DNA of 64,000 nt. It comes from Furfurilactobacillus milii. GTDB lineage: Bacteria; Bacillota; Bacilli; Lactobacillales; Lactobacillaceae. The translations under genes were made by a program, and so were the position numbers. Positions 1 to 7,839 of the stretch are shown here, piece by piece. Where the stretch lies: assembly GCF_009864005.1 (NCBI RefSeq), contig NZ_WEZQ01000027.1:34284-98283 (forward strand), read 5' to 3'. Numbering within the stretch: position 1 is the stretch's first letter; each line of letters starts with the position of its first letter. The notes below the pieces were generated by a model. That model did no database searches and was not told the origin of the DNA. It was given only the letters and a program-made list of their open reading frames with translations.

Positions 1-130
1 TATGTCATAGTCTTTTCACAAACATTAGCCCGTTACCTGTGCGTCTCTTAAAATGCCTTAAATCGAGGACTAATAAGGCACAGCTCATGTGTTTCCATGC
101 GCTTAAGCACTTTACTATTTTTTGATAACC

Positions 131-166
131 ACGAAAAAAACTTCGTTGCGCAAACGAAGTTTTTTT
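131..166. terminator. Bidirectional rho-independent terminator downstream of galE
   Basis: Seven-bp stem CTTCGTT/AACGAAG (141-147 with 153-159) closed by a GCGCA loop, extended by an A-run (134-140) opposite a T-run (160-166). It can end galE on the minus strand and any plus-strand transcript coming from outside the window. Positions 1-130 hold no convincing gene. Confidence 0.85.
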
Positions 167-199
167 ACGTAAATCAAGTTAACAATAAATCAAAGCAGA

Positions 200-1192
200 C
201 TAACGATCTTCATAACCGTTTGGATGACTTTGTGTCCAAGCCCATGCAGTCTTAATAATGTCATGAACATCATCATATTGCGGCTTCCATCCAAGGATAT
301 TACGGGCATCTTCCGATTCAGCGACTAATGAATCAGGATCTCCGGGGCGCCGTGGTGCAATCTTGGCCGGAATTTCTTTCCCGGTCACTTCACGAGCTGC
401 TTCAACCATCTGTTTAACAGAAAAGCCAGTGGATGAGCCCAAGTTAAACGCACGACTCTCATTGCCTTCGTCCAAGTATTTCAATGCCAAAATATGAGCA
501 TCAGCTAAGTCCAGAATATGAACATAGTCACGCACATTAGTGCCATCTGGTGTATCGTAATCGTCACCGTACATATCAATATGGTCACGTTCACCAAGTG
601 CCGTTTGCAAAATAATTGGAATTAAATGTGTTTCTGGGTGGTGATCTTCACCGATGGAACCATCAGCCTTAGCACCAGCTGCATTAAAGTAACGAAGTGC
701 AACCCATTTAATACCGTAAGCAACGTCACACCAATGAATCATGTGTTCCATAATCAGCTTACTTTCACCATAAGGGTTGATTGGCTTTTTCTGATCGTCT
801 TCATGAATCGGAATCCGTTCAGGAACACCATATGTAGCAGCAGTTGATGAGAAAATCATCCGTTTGCAGCCCTGTTCATGCATCACTTCCAACAACGTAA
901 TCATGCCATAAACATTGTTGTCAAAGTACTTCAATGGATCTTTCATGGATTCTGGCACAATGGAAAACGCGTCCATGTGGATAACACCATCAATGTTTTC
1001 TTTTTCGAAAACGCTGGTCAGAAACTCGCGGTCACGGGTATCGCCTTGATAAAAGCGCGCCTTTTCATTAATAGCAGCGCGATGACCAGTAGACAAATTA
1101 TCTACAACAACCACGTCGTAACCCTTTTCAATTAAACGATCCACCATGTGTGAACCGACGTAACCGGCACCACCGGCAACTAAAATTGACAT
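200..1192 (-). CDS. galE: UDP-glucose 4-epimerase GalE
   Basis: Interconverts UDP-glucose and UDP-galactose in the cytoplasm (Leloir pathway and supply of cell-wall sugars). It is a 330-residue extended short-chain dehydrogenase of normal family length. The NAD-binding GGAGYVGS motif lies at residues 7-14, and the catalytic YGESK (Tyr141, Lys145) follows the Ser/Thr segment near 115-117. The start at 1192 is chosen because a TCCTCC complement (GGAGG on the coding strand) lies just upstream; a longer reading to 1258 has no homology support. The segment VIHMDA (70-75) departs from the more usual VIHFAA/VIHLAA. It stands alone behind its own terminator, not in a gal operon. Beta-galactosidase (lacLM) lies 40 kb away in the same window. 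Confidence 0.93.
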
Positions 1193-1275
1193 TTTATTTT
1201 CCTCCAAATCGTTAACATCGGTACTATCATAGCATAACCTGATTGACCACAACAGCACCGGTCAGCACAGATGCA

Positions 1276-2052
1276 TTAATCCACCGTTGTTGCGGATAAT
1301 GGCCGCCATGTCAGCGTTGCTTCAGCGTACCGCTCATCATCACCCATGATGTGATGATGGGTAGTTACGGTTCCGTCTTCATTGTTAGCCGGCGCGGTCA
1401 CTTCGCTTTTTACCGTGCTTCCATAACGGACTTCATTTTCAAACCGAATCGCCAAATGGCACAACTCGTGATGCATCAAAAATTCTTCATCTAGAGCATC
1501 CATCATCCAATCAAAATAGTGCGAATTGTTTACGTGATGATTTGAATCCAAGTCAAAATAGCGCACCCGATACGTCTTGGTTGCCGCCACGTCTGACTCT
1601 TCAAAACTAGTTGGTCGTGATAAACGAGGAATCCGTTTGACCACCTCAGAATGGTAAGGCGCCACGGCGTCGTCTGGAATGGCGACCATTTTACGGGCTT
1701 CCAGGTCCATCACCACGCAGATTGTATCCACATGAACCAACTCGTTGCCCTGCTCATCCTCTAAAAAGAATTGGCGATAGGCAAAATAACGATTATTAGA
1801 GGTTGCCTCCGTTATCAAATGCACCTTTTCGTGATCGCGAGGCAACCGCTTAATATCTATTTCGTACTGAGCAATAACCCAGCCGTAGCCCTTGGATAGC
1901 ATGTACTCCGTGCCAACACCAAAGCTGTCAGCCTGATCATAGGAAGTTAGCACCAGCATGTTAATTAACATGCCTAACGTTACCTTACTCGTTAAATCTG
2001 TTTCGTAATACTGAATTTTATGCTCTTCATCATACCGGTTCTGTTGCGTCAT
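1276..2052 (-). CDS. Acyl-ACP thioesterase (FatA/FatB-like)
   Basis: A 258-residue double hotdog-fold thioesterase predicted to release fatty acids from acyl carrier protein. The N-terminal hotdog carries the family-typical KIQYYETD and GMLINMLVLTSYDQAD stretches. The second hotdog carries YFDLDSNHHVNNSHYFDWM (about 167-185), which holds the Asp/Asn/His residues of the acyl-ACP thioesterase active site. Its ATG directly follows the rsmI stop codon (2053-2055), and a GAGGACAA ribosome binding site lies within the rsmI end. It is therefore probably co-transcribed and translationally coupled with rsmI. This placement next to rsmI is common in lactobacilli. Chain-length specificity cannot be read from the sequence. 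Confidence 0.87.
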   Translation of the reverse strand: MTQQNRYDEEHKIQYYETDLTSKVTLGMLINMLVLTSYDQADSFGVGTEYMLSKGYGWVIAQYEIDIKRLPRDHEKVHLITEATSNNRYFAYRQFFLEDEQGNELVHVDTICVVMDLEARKMVAIPDDAVAPYHSEVVKRIPRLSRPTSFEESDVAATKTYRVRYFDLDSNHHVNNSHYFDWMMDALDEEFLMHHELCHLAIRFENEVRYGSTVKSEVTAPANNEDGTVTTHHHIMGDDERYAEATLTWRPLSATTVD

Positions 2053-2940
2053 TTAATTGTCCTCGTTCAAGTGATGGTAGGTTGCATAAACCTCTTGCTT
2101 GCGTAACTGGCGGGCTTTAGCGACAGCTTTAATTGCATCGTTAGGCTTGTCACCTCGAGCAATCAACGTCTTAACGTGCTCTTCCACCGACTGACTCAGC
2201 AGCGGATCCTGCTCTTCAACGGGCGGTTTAGTGTTCCCACCAATTAGAATGACAAACTCACCGCGCGGCGGGTTATTGGATAGCCATTCTAAAATTTCAC
2301 TAGCAGTCCCACGAATAAACTCTTCAAATTTTTTAGTTAATTCGCGGCAAAGCACCAGTGGGCGATCCGGACCGACCGCGTTTGCAATTGCAGTTACCGT
2401 CTTCGCTAATCGGTGCGGTGCCTCGTAAACGATCACAGTTTCCGGATGCTTGGCCAAATCGGTGAGCTCAGCCTTTTGTTCCTTAGACTTGCGATCTAAA
2501 AAACCGTAAAAATAAAATGGTTGTGGTACTAGGCCACTGGCAATTAATGCTGTTAGGCCTGCATTGGCCCCCGGTAGTGGCACTACTGGCAACTGTGCAG
2601 CCACAGCAGCAGCAACTAATTCCGTTCCTGGGTCGCTGATTGATGGCATCCCCGCGTCGCTCACCTGGGCTATATTTACACCAGCGCGAAGTTTATCCAA
2701 TAATTCCGGGATTCGCTCTTGCGTATTGTGCTCATGAAAACTAATTTGTTTTGTCTCAATATCAAAGTTGTTTAATAATTTCTGCGTGTTGCGCGTGTCC
2801 TCAGCCGCAATCAAGTCGACCTGTTTTAGCGTTGCAACCGCCCGGTACGTCATATCCTGCAAATTACCAATCGGTGTTGGTACTAAAAACAGCGTACCGG
2901 ATTCGTGTGGCGCAAAACTGCGCTGACTTGTTGCTACCAT
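2053..2940 (-). CDS. rsmI: 16S rRNA (cytidine1402-2'-O)-methyltransferase RsmI
   Basis: Methylates the 2'-OH of C1402 in the decoding centre of 16S rRNA using SAM. The 295-residue protein has the tetrapyrrole-methylase fold signatures LFLVPTPIGNLQDMT (about 18-32), AAEDTRNT (about 45-52), and VSDAGMPSISDPG (about 94-106). These are typical of RsmI (YraL/YabC). An AGGAG lies 8 to 12 nt before the ATG at 2940. It sits 14 nt downstream of yabA, within the tmk-darA-holB-yabA-rsmI gene order conserved in Firmicutes. Confidence 0.95.
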   Translation of the reverse strand: MVATSQRSFAPHESGTLFLVPTPIGNLQDMTYRAVATLKQVDLIAAEDTRNTQKLLNNFDIETKQISFHEHNTQERIPELLDKLRAGVNIAQVSDAGMPSISDPGTELVAAAVAAQLPVVPLPGANAGLTALIASGLVPQPFYFYGFLDRKSKEQKAELTDLAKHPETVIVYEAPHRLAKTVTAIANAVGPDRPLVLCRELTKKFEEFIRGTASEILEWLSNNPPRGEFVILIGGNTKPPVEEQDPLLSQSVEEHVKTLIARGDKPNDAIKAVAKARQLRKQEVYATYHHLNEDN

Positions 2941-2954
2941 GCCTGTGTCTACTC

Positions 2955-3305
2955 CTAACTTGCTTTAATTGTTCGATCCCGTTCTCCGTAAATGACGTCT
3001 AAGCAAAATGCGCAAGAGTCATTTTCTTCTCTCCGTTGACCGTAAAACTCACGGCAAACGTGAAAACCGGTCTCGTACAATCGTTCTAAATTCTGTAGTG
3101 ATTTAGACAATCGTTGCTGTGCTTCGGTCGTATCTGTATCAGTACCGAGTAATTCACGTAAATGTTGGTTTTCGACAGTTAATTCAGCATTCTCTTCGGA
3201 CAATGCCGTAACCTGCTTTTTTAATGCGGCCAACTGATCCAAAATTCCTGTCGTCTGATCTTGCAAGTGCTCAAAATCGTCGAGCATTGTTTGTCGTTTA
3301 TCCAC
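2955..3305 (-). CDS. yabA: Replication initiation control protein YabA (GTG start)
   Basis: YabA binds DnaA and the DnaN clamp and restrains over-initiation of replication. The 116-residue protein has the expected architecture: an N-terminal coiled-coil tetramerisation region (about 1-60, heptads of Leu/Val), a linker, and a C-terminal zinc domain with HVC...CAFC (cysteines in GFHVCREFYGQ and DSCAFCLD). The GTG at 3305 is chosen as start because GGAGGTG precedes it by five bases and family members begin with a DKR motif. An upstream ATG would add 16 unrelated residues. It follows holB by 51 nt. The ricT gene that sits between holB and yabA in Bacillus is absent. Confidence 0.92.
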   Translation of the reverse strand: MDKRQTMLDDFEHLQDQTTGILDQLAALKKQVTALSEENAELTVENQHLRELLGTDTDTTEAQQRLSKSLQNLERLYETGFHVCREFYGQRREENDSCAFCLDVIYGERDRTIKAS

Positions 3306-3356
3306 GATTACACCTCCATCAGTGTCATCATTGCATCGTTTCAAAACTGGCAATCA

Positions 3357-4370
3357 TCATTTAGAAAGAACGTTAAATGCCTTCAACGTCAATGATTCGG
3401 CCACATTTTGAAAACTAACGTTGCGTTCGAGCAACTGCTTTGATTGTAACCCTAAATCTGTAACGTCGACGAGTTGCTTTTTTGAATAACGCGTCGTTAA
3501 TTCCTGTAAATCCTTGCGATGACTCGGAAAACTCATGACAAATTTTTCCTGATCAATATTTTCTAATAGCATGTCACGAAAGCCAGCCAAAATAATGTCC
3601 AAAACAATTCGCTGATGCGGACGATCCTTGGCCAATGGCACAAGTGTCGTTCCCACCGTAACAAACGCACTCATATCAGGCTTCAATAGTTGACTTTCCC
3701 ACTGCCACACAGCAGCCGCAGTTTGACCAAGCCAGTCATCGACTAACCACTCAGCCGCTTGATCCGGACTATTAGTCAGCCGGCTGGTCAACGCTAATAA
3801 GTGCTTTCCAACACCGACTGATTCGAGCTGGGACTGAAGTTCATTGACTGCTAATGGTTGCATCTCCATTTCCTGAGTCCGTGAAACGACAGTCGGTAAA
3901 AGCAAATTGGGATTGGTCGTCAGCAACAAGGCCGTAATGTTACCGCTGGGCTCTTCAAGAAACTTTAGCAAACTGTTGGCTGCACTAGCAGTCATCGTTT
4001 CAGCTCCGGCAATAATGAAGACTTTTTTATTGCCTTCCATCCCACTTTTGGAAAATTCAGATTTCAGCAAACGAACTTGGTCAACTTTAATTGAGTTCCC
4101 TTCTGGTTCAACAATCAATACATCCGGATGCTCACGTTGACTAATTCGTTGGCATTCCTCACATTTGCCACAAGGCTGACCATCTTGCAGGTTAATACAA
4201 AAAAGGCGCATCGCAATCCACATTGCGAGCTCCTCCTTGCCACTGCCGTTTGGTCCGGCAAATAAGTACGCATGGGCCAGTTCATTTTTTTTAATTACAT
4301 TTTTAAAATGCTGAACCAGCACAGGTTGGCGCTGTTCAGCAATCGTTAAAACATCATTATTTGTTGACAT
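3357..4370 (-). CDS. holB: DNA polymerase III subunit delta' (HolB)
   Basis: Clamp-loader subunit that works with delta and gamma/tau to load the sliding clamp. The 337-residue protein is an AAA+ ATPase-like subunit with a Walker A segment GPNGSGK (39-45) and a zinc module of Cys58, Cys67, Cys70 and Cys73. An SRT motif (SRTQEM) marks the sensor/arginine-finger region. RBS GAGGAAAT precedes the ATG. It lies between darA and yabA in the conserved order. The retained Walker A distinguishes it from E. coli delta', which lacks a functional P-loop. This is common in Firmicutes. Confidence 0.94.
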   Translation of the reverse strand: MSTNNDVLTIAEQRQPVLVQHFKNVIKKNELAHAYLFAGPNGSGKEELAMWIAMRLFCINLQDGQPCGKCEECQRISQREHPDVLIVEPEGNSIKVDQVRLLKSEFSKSGMEGNKKVFIIAGAETMTASAANSLLKFLEEPSGNITALLLTTNPNLLLPTVVSRTQEMEMQPLAVNELQSQLESVGVGKHLLALTSRLTNSPDQAAEWLVDDWLGQTAAAVWQWESQLLKPDMSAFVTVGTTLVPLAKDRPHQRIVLDIILAGFRDMLLENIDQEKFVMSFPSHRKDLQELTTRYSKKQLVDVTDLGLQSKQLLERNVSFQNVAESLTLKAFNVLSK

Positions 4371-4398
4371 ATTTCCTCGTTAGCAGTGCGGTTAACGA

Positions 4399-4728
4399 CT
4401 AAAACTGCTGAAACGCCTCAACTGGTAGTACAAAACAAGTTGCCCCACCAACTGTGACTTCAACTGGATATGAAGCAGTCTGATCCATTGAAACATCCAT
4501 ATTAACTGGCGGTGTCATGAATTGATCCCGAGTGTGTGATGTCTCCTTAATGAGATCCATGACTTCCTGAACGCGATCATCTTCGATTCCGATCAAGAAC
4601 GTGGTATTACCCGAACGTAAGAAACCACCCGTCGTTGACAACTTTGTGGCTCTAATATTTTGTTCAATAAACTGATTACTCAGCCGATTACTATCCTTAT
4701 CTTGAACAATAGCAATAATCATTTTCAT
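4399..4728 (-). CDS. darA: Cyclic-di-AMP receptor DarA (PstA/YaaQ, PII-like)
   Basis: PII-like trimeric receptor for the second messenger cyclic di-AMP; downstream partners are not well established. The 109-residue length is exactly typical. Recognisable features are MKMIIAIVQDKDSNRL at the N-terminus, the GGFLRSGNTTFLIGIEDD loop (about 35-52), and a C-terminal GGATCFVLPVE strand. The ATG at 4728 follows AGGAGG by ten nucleotides; longer readings do not match the family. It sits between tmk and holB, as in Bacillus and other Firmicutes. Confidence 0.94.
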   Translation of the reverse strand: MKMIIAIVQDKDSNRLSNQFIEQNIRATKLSTTGGFLRSGNTTFLIGIEDDRVQEVMDLIKETSHTRDQFMTPPVNMDVSMDQTASYPVEVTVGGATCFVLPVEAFQQF

Positions 4729-4785
4729 ATGCGTAATTCCTCCTGTGAAAAAAGCTCGCGACCGCGATAACGGGGCTCCGTACAA

Positions 4786-5427
4786 TTAAAACAAATTCGG
4801 GAACCGTTGAGCAATCACCTGTTTCGTGTCGGTAATCACTTTTTCCAGCGGTTGGTTCGCGTCAATTAGTGTAATGCGTTGTGGTTCGTCTTGCAACAAT
4901 TTAAGGTAAGCGTGCCGTACACGACGATGAAATGACAGTTCTTCATTATCCAAACGATTGATTTCATCTGATCGATATTCATGAATTCGTGTTAATCCTA
5001 CCTCTGATGGTACATCAAAGTAGATTGTTAGGTCTGGTGTAAGTCCCTTTGTAGCAAAAAGGTTCATTTCTGCTACAGCAGCCTCACCAATTTCACGGCC
5101 AGCGCCTTGATACGCAATCGAACTATCAACGTACCGATCAGAGAACACAACCTTACCCGCATCTAAAGCTGGCAACACCGTTTGGACCAAATGCTGGCGT
5201 CGCGCCGCTGCGAACAGTAAAGCTTCGGTCCGCGCATCCATCTCCGTGTTGTCTTTATCCATGATAATTGCACGAATTGCTTCTGAAATCTTATTACCAC
5301 CCGGCTCACGGGTTGTCAGTAATTTCTCCCCTAGTTGCAATGAATAATCATCGATCAGCGCATTCAGAACACTAGTTTTTCCTGCCCCATCGGGCCCCTC
5401 AAAAGTTATAAATGCGCCTGTTTTCAC
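4786..5427 (-). CDS. tmk: Thymidylate kinase (GTG start)
   Basis: Phosphorylates dTMP to dTDP for DNA synthesis. The protein is 213 residues with P-loop GPDGAGKT (11-18), the DR(Y/H) motif in FSDRYVDSSIAYQGAG (about 92-107), and the TREPGG segment near residue 40 that contacts dTMP. The GTG at 5427 is chosen because AGGGAG precedes it at a normal distance and the family begins just before the P-loop. An ATG at 5460 has no ribosome binding site. First gene of a probable tmk-darA-holB-yabA-rsmI-thioesterase operon. Confidence 0.95.
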   Translation of the reverse strand: MKTGAFITFEGPDGAGKTSVLNALIDDYSLQLGEKLLTTREPGGNKISEAIRAIIMDKDNTEMDARTEALLFAAARRQHLVQTVLPALDAGKVVFSDRYVDSSIAYQGAGREIGEAAVAEMNLFATKGLTPDLTIYFDVPSEVGLTRIHEYRSDEINRLDNEELSFHRRVRHAYLKLLQDEPQRITLIDANQPLEKVITDTKQVIAQRFPNLF

Positions 5428-5494
5428 TATTCCAAACTCCCTTATCGTCAATACGTTCATTGTACTTTAGAATAGGGGTCGCTGTCTAACGTAA

Positions 5495-6403
5495 TTACAC
5501 GGCAGCTGGCAATTCCAATTTGGTTCCGACTGTTAAATGACTTTGGGGCGCGCGATGGTTGACCTTCGCCAATGAATCTATTGGCAACTGCAAGGCCTTC
5601 TCAATCCGATGTAGTGTATCTCCTGGTTGCACGGTATAATCCTTCATTTGTGGTAACCACAGCCATTGGCCTGGATAGATCCACCACCGAATCGGTGTTT
5701 GACTCACTTGACTGATTTGGCCCATTGAAATACCACTGGCCATGCTGATTCGCCACCAGCTGTCACCCGGTTGAATCACGTACCGCCGCAAAGTATCTTG
5801 TTGCTGCGGTTGATTAGCGCTGTCCGACATTTCAGCTGAATTAGCTGCCGCCACTGTTGGGTGTTGACCAATGTCTGATTTTCCCTGATCCCATCGGGTT
5901 AAATTATTAGCCCGAATGATTTGCATTAGTTCGTCCGCATATGCAGGATCAGTAGCATAACCATCGCTTTGCAATTTCTGCGCAGCCAGCCATGCATCTC
6001 GCTCACCTAAAACATTGTGATACCGACTATTCACGCTCAAAAATTGACCGTGATCCGCAATACTTTCAATAAATGACGGGTAAGCTCGAAAATTTGCCCA
6101 CACAGACAGTGAATACCCGTTAACAACCTCGCGGGTTGGCATGCGAACCGTTGCCCCATCAATATTAGCTCCTTTAATACCAAATAGATTATGAGCATTA
6201 GTGGCCAGTTGTGACGTCCCCCATCCGCTTTCCAAAATAGCTTGTGCTCCAGTCACCGAGGGTAAAATTCCATAGTGAGCCCAATTTTGTTGAGCACCTG
6301 ACTCAACTTGCATTAAAAAATCTGTTTTATTCATTGCCTTCCCAGGCTCGCATAACCCCAATATGAGAACAATTACCGATACTGCTATTGCTAAACGTTT
6401 CAT
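5495..6403 (-). CDS. Secreted LysM N-acetylglucosaminidase (GH73-type autolysin)
   Basis: Predicted peptidoglycan hydrolase, 302 residues. A signal peptide (MKRLAIAVSVIVLILGL) is followed by a glucosaminidase domain (about 25-175) with the typical QAILESGWGTS and NLFGIKG motifs; the Glu in LESGWG is the expected catalytic acid. Two LysM modules sit at the C-terminus: VIQPGDSWWRI (about 210) and TVQPGDTLHRI (about 255). The ATG at 6403 follows GGAGGAG; a start at 6436 would place 11 charged residues before the signal peptide. It is inserted between yaaL and tmk, which are usually close, and could be read with tmk (67 nt gap to its GTG). Confidence 0.9.
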   Translation of the reverse strand: MKRLAIAVSVIVLILGLCEPGKAMNKTDFLMQVESGAQQNWAHYGILPSVTGAQAILESGWGTSQLATNAHNLFGIKGANIDGATVRMPTREVVNGYSLSVWANFRAYPSFIESIADHGQFLSVNSRYHNVLGERDAWLAAQKLQSDGYATDPAYADELMQIIRANNLTRWDQGKSDIGQHPTVAAANSAEMSDSANQPQQQDTLRRYVIQPGDSWWRISMASGISMGQISQVSQTPIRWWIYPGQWLWLPQMKDYTVQPGDTLHRIEKALQLPIDSLAKVNHRAPQSHLTVGTKLELPAAV

Positions 6404-6472
6404 TCGAAACTCCTCCGTCTTTTGTGATCTACCCATTACATACGCAAAAGACCAGAGAAATTAACGCCATCA

Positions 6473-6520
6473 AAAAAACGTTTGCCAGAGTTCAATGCAC
6501 AATTCTCCAGCAAACGTTTT
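6473..6520 (-). terminator. Intrinsic terminator after yaaL
   Basis: Inverted arms AAAAAACGTTTGC (6473-6485) and GCAAACGTTTTT (6510-6521), with imperfect inner pairing CCAGAG/CTCCAG. On the minus strand the hairpin ends in a U-run, so it closes the dnaX-ybaB-recR-yaaL unit before the glucosaminidase gene. Confidence 0.75.
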
Positions 6521-6550
6521 TCAATTATTGTGTCTAAATCTTGATCATAA

Positions 6551-6796
6551 TTAATTATCAATCACTGAGGCCTGCAATCTGCCCCGAACTTTTCGTTCTC
6601 GTGCCTCACGGAATAACAGCATATATTTTTGTCGAGCCAACGCAGTTTGTGCCGAAAGTTCACGGCCGTTGCCTTCATCTACGACCGCCGTTTGAGTCTC
6701 AACCGCTCGGTCCCAGCTACGCTTTGCTCGATCAATATCATCCAATAATGCTTCATTATATTGCCCACGCAAGCGTGGACGACGACTAAATAACAT
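6551..6796 (-). CDS. yaaL: YaaL family protein (DUF2508)
   Basis: Small cytoplasmic protein of 81 residues, predicted almost entirely helical. It has the DUF2508 pattern: basic N-terminus MLFSRRPRLR, then YNEALLDDIDRAKRSWDRA and ARQKYMLLFREARER. Its function is unknown, but it is conserved directly after recR in Firmicutes, as here (66 nt from recR). GGGAGG lies five bases before the ATG at 6796, five codons inside a longer reading. Confidence 0.85.
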   Translation of the reverse strand: MLFSRRPRLRGQYNEALLDDIDRAKRSWDRAVETQTAVVDEGNGRELSAQTALARQKYMLLFREARERKVRGRLQASVIDN

Positions 6797-6862
6797 CTTG
6801 ACCTCCCACATCGCTCACGCTGATACAATTTCCATTCATATGAGAGTACCAGCGTCTATCGT

Positions 6863-7462
6863 CTACATTTCAGTCCGGCCCTCAACAGCTTTAAGTAAGG
6901 TCACTTCATCAGCGTAATCAATGTCAGACCCTACTGATAGACCATGAGCTAACCGAGTCACCTTGATGCCCGCTGGCTTAATCAACCGTGATAGGTACAT
7001 AGCAGTAGCTTCCCCTTCAGGCGTGGCATTTGTTGCCACAATGACTTCCTTCACTTCGTCATGTTCCTGAAGCCGTTTGACCAAGCTAGTGATGTTAATA
7101 TCTTCAGGCCCCTTACCTTCAATTGGGGACAAAACGCCGTGCAAAACATGGTATAAACCATGGTATTCACGCATTGATTCCATCGACATAATATCTTTGG
7201 GCTCTTCGACCACTAGAATCGTACTTTGATCACGCGATTTATCGGAACAAATCGCGCATGGATCTTCTTCAGTGATATTGCCACAGATTGAACAGAAGTG
7301 TAGGTCCCGTTTGGCCGAAATCAATGATTTAGCAAAACCAGTCACATCATCACCATCCATATCAATTGTATAAAAGGCTAGCCGTGTGGCGGTTTTTGCA
7401 CCAATACCCGGTAACTTCATGTAACTTTCAATTAATTGCGCAATTGGTTCTGGATAATCCAT
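6863..7462 (-). CDS. recR: Recombination mediator RecR
   Basis: Acts with RecO/RecF to load RecA at gaps. Length 199 residues, exactly usual. Order: helix-hairpin-helix [15 protein letters not shown] (17-31), four-cysteine zinc finger (Cys57, Cys60, Cys69, Cys72), then a Toprim domain beginning [10 protein letters not shown] (about 80-90) and continuing through [25 protein letters not shown] precedes the ATG. It lies 18 nt after ybaB in the conserved dnaX-ybaB-recR order. Confidence 0.97.
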   Translation of the reverse strand: MDYPEPIAQLIESYMKLPGIGAKTATRLAFYTIDMDGDDVTGFAKSLISAKRDLHFCSICGNITEEDPCAICSDKSRDQSTILVVEEPKDIMSMESMREYHGLYHVLHGVLSPIEGKGPEDINITSLVKRLQEHDEVKEVIVATNATPEGEATAMYLSRLIKPAGIKVTRLAHGLSVGSDIDYADEVTLLKAVEGRTEM

Positions 7463-7480
7463 TGTCTACCTCGTTTGTGC

Positions 7481-7786
7481 TTACATCCCCAGGCCACGGC
7501 TGTATTTACCCATAGTACTGTCCGTTGCCGTGTCAATTTGTGTCATTGCATCATTAACGGCTGCTAAAACCATGTCAGCCAACATGTCAGGGTCATCCGG
7601 ATCAATTGCATCAGGATTAACAACCAAATCAGTCATCTTGTGATCTCCTGTAAATGTGGCCTTCACCATATCATCTGGTGCTGAACCAGTGAAAGTTTGT
7701 GCTTCTAGTTTTTCTTGATCTGCCTTCATCTGCTTTTGCATCTTTTGTGCCTGACGCATAATATTTTGCATGTTGCCACCCATCAT
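7481..7786 (-). CDS. ybaB: Nucleoid-associated protein YbaB/EbfC
   Basis: Small dimeric DNA-binding protein of 101 residues with the family pattern: [18 protein letters not shown] at the N-terminus, a central [20 protein letters not shown] sheet, and the [16 protein letters not shown] helix. The ATG at 7786 is preferred (GGAGG ten bases upstream). The ATG at 7795 overlaps the Shine-Dalgarno, and a third ATG follows at 7783. Sits between dnaX and recR. Confidence 0.93.
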   Translation of the reverse strand: MMGGNMQNIMRQAQKMQKQMKADQEKLEAQTFTGSAPDDMVKATFTGDHKMTDLVVNPDAIDPDDPDMLADMVLAAVNDAMTQIDTATDSTMGKYSRGLGM

Positions 7787-7839
7787 AATCTTCATTCCTC
7801 CAAAAATAAGTTATTCATAATTGGTCATCAACTGACCGT

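Noticed and set aside
1..130. Possible end of a gene at the left edge
   Set aside because: All frames are interrupted and no family resemblance is visible, so nothing is annotated there.
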